Positions 59,971 through 64,000 of a stretch of DNA of 64,000 nt are shown here, in pieces; position 1 is the first letter of the stretch; every line of letters starts with the position of its first letter. The notes below the pieces were generated by a model that was not told where the DNA came from, did no database searches, and worked only from the letters and a program-made list of their open reading frames with translations. Source of the stretch: Balneolaceae bacterium (lineage in GTDB: Bacteria; Bacteroidota; Rhodothermia; Balneolales; Balneolaceae). The position numbers were made by a program, and so were the translations under genes. The stretch lies in contig CP030887.1 in the NCBI GenBank assembly GCA_006969905.1, positions 1,966,001 to 2,030,000 of the forward strand, given 5' to 3'.

Positions 59971-62900
59971 ATGGAGATTAAAAAGTTACTATCTCTTCTT
60001 TTCATATTAATTATATCTCCTTCAATATTAGCCCAAACTGGAAAAATAAATGGAACTGTTACGGATCAAAATGGTGAACCGTTACCAGGGGTAAATATAC
60101 AAATCGAAGGAACACTTAAAGGGGCTTCAACAGATGTTGATGGTTTTTATACCATATTAAATGTGCTGCCGGGAACTTATACTATCAGGGCTACCTATAT
60201 TGGATTTGCGTCTGTCAGGGTGCAGGATGTTGAAGTAAATGTAAACCTGACAACAACTGTCGATTTTGAACTTTCTGAAGAAACGATAGAGGGTGAAGAA
60301 ATTGTAGTAGTTGCTGAGCGCCCTGTAATTAAAAAAGACGTTGCTGCGAGTGTAGCCAATATCAATACAGAGGATATAGAGTCGCTACCCATAACCAGCG
60401 TAACCAGCGCCGTTGGTTTACAGGCAGGTATTCAGGGGCTTAGTGTAAGGGGGAGCGGGAATGATGAAGTTGCCATAAATTTTAATGGTTTGAACCTGAC
60501 CTCAGGAAGGACAAACACACCGAGAACCGGGATAAGCCTTACCTCCATACAGAATGTACAGGTACAAACAGGTGGATTTAATGCAGAATTCGGGGAAGTA
60601 CGTTCGGGGCTTATTACAGTAACCACTAAAGAAGGGGAAAGAGATCGTTATACTTTAGATGGTTTGGTGAGGGTAACTCCCCCGCAAGCCAAGAATTTCG
60701 GGCAAAGTGTGAATTCACCAAACTCTTATTGGTTACGGCCTTATTTAGACGATGATGTTGCATGGACGGGTACTACCAATGGTGCTTGGGATAGCTATAC
60801 TCAATCTGAGTTTCCTACTTTTAAAGGATGGAATGCAGTATCTGAAGAATTGTTGGCAGATTCTGATCCCGGAAATGACTTAAGCCCCGAAGGTGCACAA
60901 CAGTTATTTTTATGGCAGCATCGGAAGAAAACAGATATTGACGAATCTGATTATGAACTTGATTTCACCTTTGGGGGACCGGTTCCTGTAATTAGTGAAC
61001 GCTTTGGGGATCTTCGCTTTTCCACTTCTTTAAGGGAAACAAAAGAGCATTATTTTATACCATTATCAGAAGAAAATTTTACAGGGCGAACAGTTCAATG
61101 GAAACTGACCAGTAATGTTGCACCGGGAATGAAGCTCTCTATTGATGGATACCATGACAGGTTATCTGGCACAGGAGAAAGTCAGGTTGGGAATCCTGGT
61201 TTTTTTACCAGTGCATACGATATAGCAAGGTTTATGGATAATGTAAGTTTTATAGATACCCGTATTTTTGCCAGTGATTATTGGGCACCGAGAGAAGAAA
61301 AAACAGATGTATTTGGTTTGAAGTTTACCCATAGCCTCTCGGACAATACTTTTTATGAAGTAAGGGTGAGTCATTCTTCTAACAGGTATGATTCTAATCC
61401 CGGAGCATTTCGTGATACATCTAATGTAATTACTATTGGGGGATTACCTTTTGATGAGGGGCCATTTGGGTTTTTTGATGACCAGTCCTCTGGTGTAGGT
61501 TCGGGTATGAGAATGGGTATTGGTATGAGTACTTCCAGAGATACCAGTAAAATCTCAGACCTGCTTGTAACAGCTGAAATTACGAGCCAGTTAAACCGTG
61601 TAAATCAAGTAAAAGCCGGTTTCGAGTTTGTACGTACTCGTAGTGAAGTAAACTATGGATCTTTTGATAAAAACTTTCCTTCCGGCAGATTCATTACTAA
61701 TTGGGATACTACTCCCATTCGGTTTGCTGCATTCGTGCAAAACAAGCTTGAATTCAATGGTATGATTGCAAATGTAGGTTTAAGAGTAACCTATGCAGAC
61801 CCTAACCTAGACTGGTTTAATTTTGATACTTTTGATGACGTATTTATACCGGGTAATGCAGGAAGGCTTGATACTTTATCTACGTCAAGAGCAGATGCCC
61901 AACTAGTCGTTATGCCTCGTTTAAGTGCTTCTTTCCCGATCACAGATAACAGTAAGCTATTTTTTAATTACGGTCATTTTCTCCAATTACCTACACCGGA
62001 AAACCTTTACAGGATTCAGGTAGAACCATTCAGTAATACTATTGTAAGTTTGGGAGCACCGGAAAACGATCTTCCTAAAACAGTTCAGTACGAATTAGGT
62101 TTTGAACAAAGTATTCTTGATCAGTACCTGATAAGGATCAACGGGTACTATAAAGATGCCTCTCAGCAACCCAGAACGGTTACCTATAACGGACGGAACG
62201 GACAGTCTTATAATATCCGGCAGCCTTTTTCCTATGCTGATACCCGGGGATTAGAACTGACTTTCAGGAAACAGCCTTCCAGGATTTTCTGGGGTGAGAT
62301 TAACTACACGTACAGTATTGTAAGCGCAGGTCTTTTTGGAACCCTTCAAATATTCGAAAATCCTTTTGAACAAAGGGAATATGAGAGGACAACAGGTATA
62401 AACGACGTAGCCAGGCCAGTACCTCGTCCATTTGCCAGAATGCAATTATTTTTACGATCACCGGAAGGTTTCGGTCCAGAATTATTTGGAACAAAGCCAT
62501 TTGCAAACTGGAATTTGAGTAGCATTATAGCATGGCAAGCCGGTTTGTACACAACCTATACAGGAGGAGGTTCGGTTCCAGGTATTCAAAACAATTTGCA
62601 GACACGTGATTTCTGGGATACTGAACTCAGGTTGAATAAGAATATAAGATTGGGCAATAACAGAAGTGTTCAGTTCTTTGTAGACATAAGTAATGTTATC
62701 AACAGGAAAGAAATGGATATCAGAAATATGGGATCGGTCGATGGAGTTGATTTCCAGGCTTATATGCGTTCATTACATTTACCGGCTGAGAAATGGGAAG
62801 AAATCGGTTTGCTTAATAGTAGTGTTCCCGGTAGTGATAAACCCGGTGATTACAGGGCTCCGGGAGTAGAATTTGTACCTATCGAGGTAACTGTTGACAT

Positions 62901-63114
62901 TAATAATGTGAGTAACCCAAATACAAGAGCTCTTTATTACAATTCAATAGAAGCAAAGTATTACCAATTTGTTGACGGTTCTTTCGTAGAAGCAGATCAG
63001 GGTTTTGTTAATAAAGTATTGGATGAAAAAGCATATATAAATATGCCAAATCAACGATATTTTAACTTCTTTAACCCCAGAACCTACAGACTTGGAGTGA
63101 GATTCTCATTTTGA
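59971..63114 (+). CDS. TonB-dependent receptor with carboxypeptidase-regulatory-like domain
   Basis: About 1,047 residues from the ATG at 59971 (an earlier ATG at 59929 would precede the signal peptide). Signal peptide to about 22 (ISPSILAQ), CarboxypepD_reg-like domain about 25-110 (ITGTVTDQNGEPLPGVNIQIEGTLKG-type start), plug domain about 120-235 (LQAGIQGLSVRGSGNDEVAINFNGL), and a beta barrel to the terminal Phe (TYRLGVRFSF). It takes up an unknown large substrate across the outer membrane. It is followed after 20 bases by a secreted protein gene. No SusD-like gene is visible within the window. Confidence 0.9.
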   Translation: MEIKKLLSLLFILIISPSILAQTGKINGTVTDQNGEPLPGVNIQIEGTLKGASTDVDGFYTILNVLPGTYTIRATYIGFASVRVQDVEVNVNLTTTVDFELSEETIEGEEIVVVAERPVIKKDVAASVANINTEDIESLPITSVTSAVGLQAGIQGLSVRGSGNDEVAINFNGLNLTSGRTNTPRTGISLTSIQNVQVQTGGFNAEFGEVRSGLITVTTKEGERDRYTLDGLVRVTPPQAKNFGQSVNSPNSYWLRPYLDDDVAWTGTTNGAWDSYTQSEFPTFKGWNAVSEELLADSDPGNDLSPEGAQQLFLWQHRKKTDIDESDYELDFTFGGPVPVISERFGDLRFSTSLRETKEHYFIPLSEENFTGRTVQWKLTSNVAPGMKLSIDGYHDRLSGTGESQVGNPGFFTSAYDIARFMDNVSFIDTRIFASDYWAPREEKTDVFGLKFTHSLSDNTFYEVRVSHSSNRYDSNPGAFRDTSNVITIGGLPFDEGPFGFFDDQSSGVGSGMRMGIGMSTSRDTSKISDLLVTAEITSQLNRVNQVKAGFEFVRTRSEVNYGSFDKNFPSGRFITNWDTTPIRFAAFVQNKLEFNGMIANVGLRVTYADPNLDWFNFDTFDDVFIPGNAGRLDTLSTSRADAQLVVMPRLSASFPITDNSKLFFNYGHFLQLPTPENLYRIQVEPFSNTIVSLGAPENDLPKTVQYELGFEQSILDQYLIRINGYYKDASQQPRTVTYNGRNGQSYNIRQPFSYADTRGLELTFRKQPSRIFWGEINYTYSIVSAGLFGTLQIFENPFEQREYERTTGINDVARPVPRPFARMQLFLRSPEGFGPELFGTKPFANWNLSSIIAWQAGLYTTYTGGGSVPGIQNNLQTRDFWDTELRLNKNIRLGNNRSVQFFVDISNVINRKEMDIRNMGSVDGVDFQAYMRSLHLPAEKWEEIGLLNSSVPGSDKPGDYRAPGVEFVPIEVTVDINNVSNPNTRALYYNSIEAKYYQFVDGSFVEADQGFVNKVLDEKAYINMPNQRYFNFFNPRTYRLGVRFSF

Positions 63115-63134
63115 TAGAGCATAAAATCAGGACT

Positions 63135-64000
63135 ATGACAAGAAAATACACAAAAGCAATTTTATCTTTTTTTATTATTACCCTTATCGGAACTGCTTCA
63201 GCTTTAGCTCAGGTTGAATACCGATGGTTAAGTGTGGGTTCCTTTCATAACTTTTATGGAAGCATTGGTTCAGAGATTGAAGAAGGCTTTATTGATGAAC
63301 AGCAAGGTGGTTGGCAATGGCCTGCCATATACAGAGGGCAGGATGCACAGGCAGCTAAGGCTTTCTGGATTGGAGCAAGAAATTTTACTGATGAATCCGG
63401 TAATAACTACGCCGCAAGAGTAGTCCACGTGGGGCCAAGAGTTACTGGCTTGAGTGAATTTTATCCTATGGAGTTTACTTCTACCAGCAAATTTGCACCT
63501 CCGGAGGTAGTAGTTGATGGTTTAGAGTCTTTTGGAAAGAGCATTGTAAATGATGTTGTTGACCCTTCTATTCCGGCTGATCGTCAGATTGTATCTGTAA
63601 ATAACACCTTGCTGGGAGTTACAGTAACTCGCCGTGCTATGCAATTCAGCCAGCAATATCATGATAACTACCATGTGATAGAATATACCTATACAAATAC
63701 AGGCAATACGGATAATGATCCCGAAATAGAATTGCCCGCCAATACTATTGAGGATATGTATGCCTTTTTCCATTACCGAATGGCTCCCGTAAAAGCGAGT
63801 CGTTATACCATTGGGAATGGTACTGGGTGGGGATTAAATACAATGAATGATCGCAGAGGGGATGGTTTAGTACCCGGTGAACCTGAAACGTTCAGAGCTC
63901 AGTTTGCATGGCATGGAAATTTTCCTCCTTTTACAGCTTATGATAACGTGGGAGGGCCGATTTGGATACCCAATACCACCGGGGGTTGGCTTAGTGAGGC
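63135..64000 (+). CDS. Exported protein, partial, function unknown
   Basis: Open from ATG 63135 to the window edge, 288 codons seen with no stop. Signal peptide to about 26 (LIGTASALAQ). The mature part has a beta-rich look with many Gly and aromatic residues (EYRWLSVGSFHNFYGSIGSEIEEG) and no recognised domain so far. Its place directly behind a TonB receptor suggests a surface partner, perhaps ending in a type IX sorting domain beyond the window. Confidence 0.75.
   Translation, partial: MTRKYTKAILSFFIITLIGTASALAQVEYRWLSVGSFHNFYGSIGSEIEEGFIDEQQGGWQWPAIYRGQDAQAAKAFWIGARNFTDESGNNYAARVVHVGPRVTGLSEFYPMEFTSTSKFAPPEVVVDGLESFGKSIVNDVVDPSIPADRQIVSVNNTLLGVTVTRRAMQFSQQYHDNYHVIEYTYTNTGNTDNDPEIELPANTIEDMYAFFHYRMAPVKASRYTIGNGTGWGLNTMNDRRGDGLVPGEPETFRAQFAWHGNFPPFTAYDNVGGPIWIPNTTGGWLSE

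Noticed and set aside
1-64000. CRISPR array, tRNA, rRNA, transposase or integrase genes
   Set aside because: Looked for and not found; the absence of an integrase is why the cassette array is described as integrase-less within this window.

Overview
The window looks like chromosomal DNA of a Balneolaceae/Rhodothermota-type bacterium (Bacteroidota relatives). The indicators are a secreted protein ending in the type IX secretion C-terminal domain with the NYPNPFNPTT signature, a TonB-dependent receptor opening with a carboxypeptidase-regulatory-like domain, class-typical lipoproteins, a purN-purH-mreBCD-mrdA-rodA block, and a BamA locus followed by tandem Skp/OmpH proteins. Taxonomy is inferred from protein style only. 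There are no rRNA or tRNA genes, CRISPR arrays, transposases or integrases that I can see.

Layout. 1-2.1 kb: heparinase-like polysaccharide lyase lipoprotein. 2.1-9.6 kb: an accessory block, mostly on the minus strand and visibly AT-richer, with an RsgA-like GTPase, a GNAT acetyltransferase, an rsgA 5' remnant, an MBL-fold protein with a TetR regulator, a divergent MerC/Fur pair, a YdeI/OmdA protein, and an alpha/beta hydrolase, membrane protein and WYL regulator. This block carries recurring short motifs (GCCACGTTR, GTTGTAAGC, CTAATGGC) and imperfect or perfect hairpins placed between genes, and both ends carry the same hairpin repeat. It reads like an integron-type gene-cassette array without an integrase (CALIN-like), which is my main discovery candidate. 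9.7-17.4 kb: purple-acid-phosphatase-like enzyme, dapD, DUF481 protein, GH43-like lipoprotein, then a second small accessory cluster (DinB, RibD-like reductase, HMA-like small protein, GxxExxY protein bracketed by repeats, WYL regulator) that also holds a decayed copy of the attC-like site.

17.4-32.1 kb: mixed housekeeping: threonine synthase fused to a LeuA-type regulatory domain, anmK, 3-methyladenine glycosylase-like protein, UbiA, thioredoxin-like protein, type IX-secreted BNR protein with its lipoprotein partner, a class III aminotransferase interrupted near its end at a poly-C tract, aldehyde dehydrogenase, amidohydrolase, and an ECF-like sigma factor with its membrane partner.

32.1-43.95 kb: nadE, then a long same-strand envelope run (LysM lytic transglycosylase, C-terminal processing protease, PHP phosphatase, ribH, uppS, bamA, three skp-like genes) ending at a strong bidirectional terminator. 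44-56.5 kb: VWA protein, rnhB, and on the minus strand rodA, mrdA, mreD, mreC, mreB, purH, purN, AI-2E permease, recX, recA. 56.6-59.8 kb: kynureninase and tryptophan dioxygenase with a carboxypeptidase-regulatory-like protein, a tryptophan-to-kynurenine degradation operon. 59.9-64 kb: a TonB-dependent receptor and a partial secreted protein running off the end.

Regulatory sites that could be read directly include a TetR-type palindrome, a Fur/Zur-type palindrome between merC and fur, two near-identical sites each about 50 bases upstream of operons next to WYL regulators, two copies of a 34-base ECF-like promoter block, and several hairpin terminators.
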